Of a DNA stretch of 64,000 nucleotides, positions 63,721 to 64,000 are shown piece after piece. Every line of letters starts with the position of its first letter. The first letter of the stretch is position 1. A program made the position numbers and the translations under genes. The notes beneath the pieces are model-generated. The model did no database searches. It saw nothing but the letters and a program-made list of their open reading frames with translations, and was not told where the DNA came from. The DNA is from Donghicola eburneus. GTDB lineage: Bacteria; Pseudomonadota; Alphaproteobacteria; Rhodobacterales; Rhodobacteraceae. The stretch is from assembly GCF_900115865.1 (NCBI RefSeq), contig NZ_FOXY01000009.1, forward strand, positions 150,585-214,584, written 5' to 3'.

Positions 63721-64000
63721 CGCCCGCTGTTAAGCGCGAGGCTGTCGCGCAGCTGAGAAGCCAATTCGGGTTCTCGGAACGGCGGGCGTGCCGGATTGCG
63801 GGCGCGGATCGTAAGATGGTCCGGTATGTTGCGCAGCGTGCGCCGGATACGGCCTTGCGTGGTCGGTTGCGAGAATTGGCAAACGAACGGAGGCGGTTCG
63901 GTTACCGCCGGCTGTTCGTATTGTTGCGCCGTGAAGGAGAGCCATCGGGCATCAACCGGATTTATCGGCTCTACCGCGAAGAAGGATTAACGGTCCGTAA
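63717..64000 (+). CDS. IS3-family transposase OrfB, 5' part
   Basis: The frame -1 to orfA is open from the slippery A6G run to the window end (VTPAVKREAVAQLRSQFGFS, ELANERRRFGYRRLFVLLRR), matching the N-terminal part of IS3 OrfB (HTH_21 type). The catalytic DDE core lies beyond the window. GTG 63717 is a possible independent start, but expression as OrfAB fusion is usual. Confidence 0.82.
   Translation, partial: MTPAVKREAVAQLRSQFGFSERRACRIAGADRKMVRYVAQRAPDTALRGRLRELANERRRFGYRRLFVLLRREGEPSGINRIYRLYREEGLTVR

Larger units (their letters stand above)
63432..64000 (+). mobile_element. IS3-family insertion sequence, left part
   Basis: Begins near TGACCCAATTTGAGGACAG, which looks like a left end 22 bases before orfA, followed by orfA and the start of orfB. 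The element continues past the window, so the right end and target duplication cannot be seen. Confidence 0.75.

Overview
The window looks like a chromosome segment of a marine alphaproteobacterium of the Rhodobacteraceae (Roseobacter group). Grounds: high-GC coding sequence; a complete N-methylglutamate pathway joined to dimethylamine monooxygenase genes; a second, N-type F1Fo-ATPase operon; a cysD/cysNC pair; and many FCD-type GntR, LysR and soluble chemotaxis proteins. No rRNA, tRNA or CRISPR array was seen. The species cannot be named from the sequence alone.

Region 1 (1-18.8 kb) is a methylated-amine island. It holds N-methylglutamate synthase (mgsABC, the first gene cut by the window edge), gamma-glutamylmethylamide synthetase (gmaS), a GlxA-type regulator, N-methylglutamate dehydrogenase (mgdABCD, sarcosine-oxidase-like), folD and purU (C1 unit to formate), an FCD GntR regulator, an Amt transporter with a one-helix companion, the dimethylamine monooxygenase set (dmmD, dmmA-like, reductase, heme subunit) and a Gdx-type SMR exporter. 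Together these would take dimethylamine to methylamine, then to formate and ammonium.

Region 2 (19-23.5 kb) has a lone receiver protein, sulfate activation (cysD, cysNC) and a LuxR-type regulator. Region 3 (23.5-30 kb, minus strand) is a nine-gene N-ATPase operon in the order atpD-C-Q-R-B-E-F-A-G. It has no delta gene; the b subunit is long with a delta-like tail, and the c subunit has two carboxylates. Region 4 (30-36 kb) has a two-subunit molybdenum hydroxylase and a DgcA/StcD-like demethylase divergent from a TetR gene, with an 18-bp perfect palindrome between them. An AEC transporter/LysR pair and a YqaA-like membrane protein follow.

Region 5 (38.6-44.8 kb) is an apparent catabolic operon of unassigned substrate: DUF1185 protein, alpha/beta hydrolase, flavin reductase, luciferase-like monooxygenase, aldehyde dehydrogenase and a CHM-isomerase-like protein, with a divergent LysR. 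It is the best candidate for an undescribed pathway.

Region 6 (45.4-52.6 kb) fits D-apiose/D-apionate catabolism: RuBisCO-like protein, apiose dehydrogenase, apionate lactonase (with a 33-bp tandem duplication), FCD GntR regulator, 3-oxo-isoapionate kinase and apionate oxidoisomerase. Two divergent promoter regions in it share an identical 14-bp sequence.

Region 7 (52.7-64 kb) is accessory and signalling: an acetyltransferase, a PhoD-like phosphatase, a soluble PAS chemotaxis receptor, a MetOD1-domain protein overlapping a hybrid kinase with a decayed ATP-binding domain, a LuxR regulator, a secreted delta-class carbonic anhydrase, a less GC-rich gap, and the left part of an IS3-family element running off the window.
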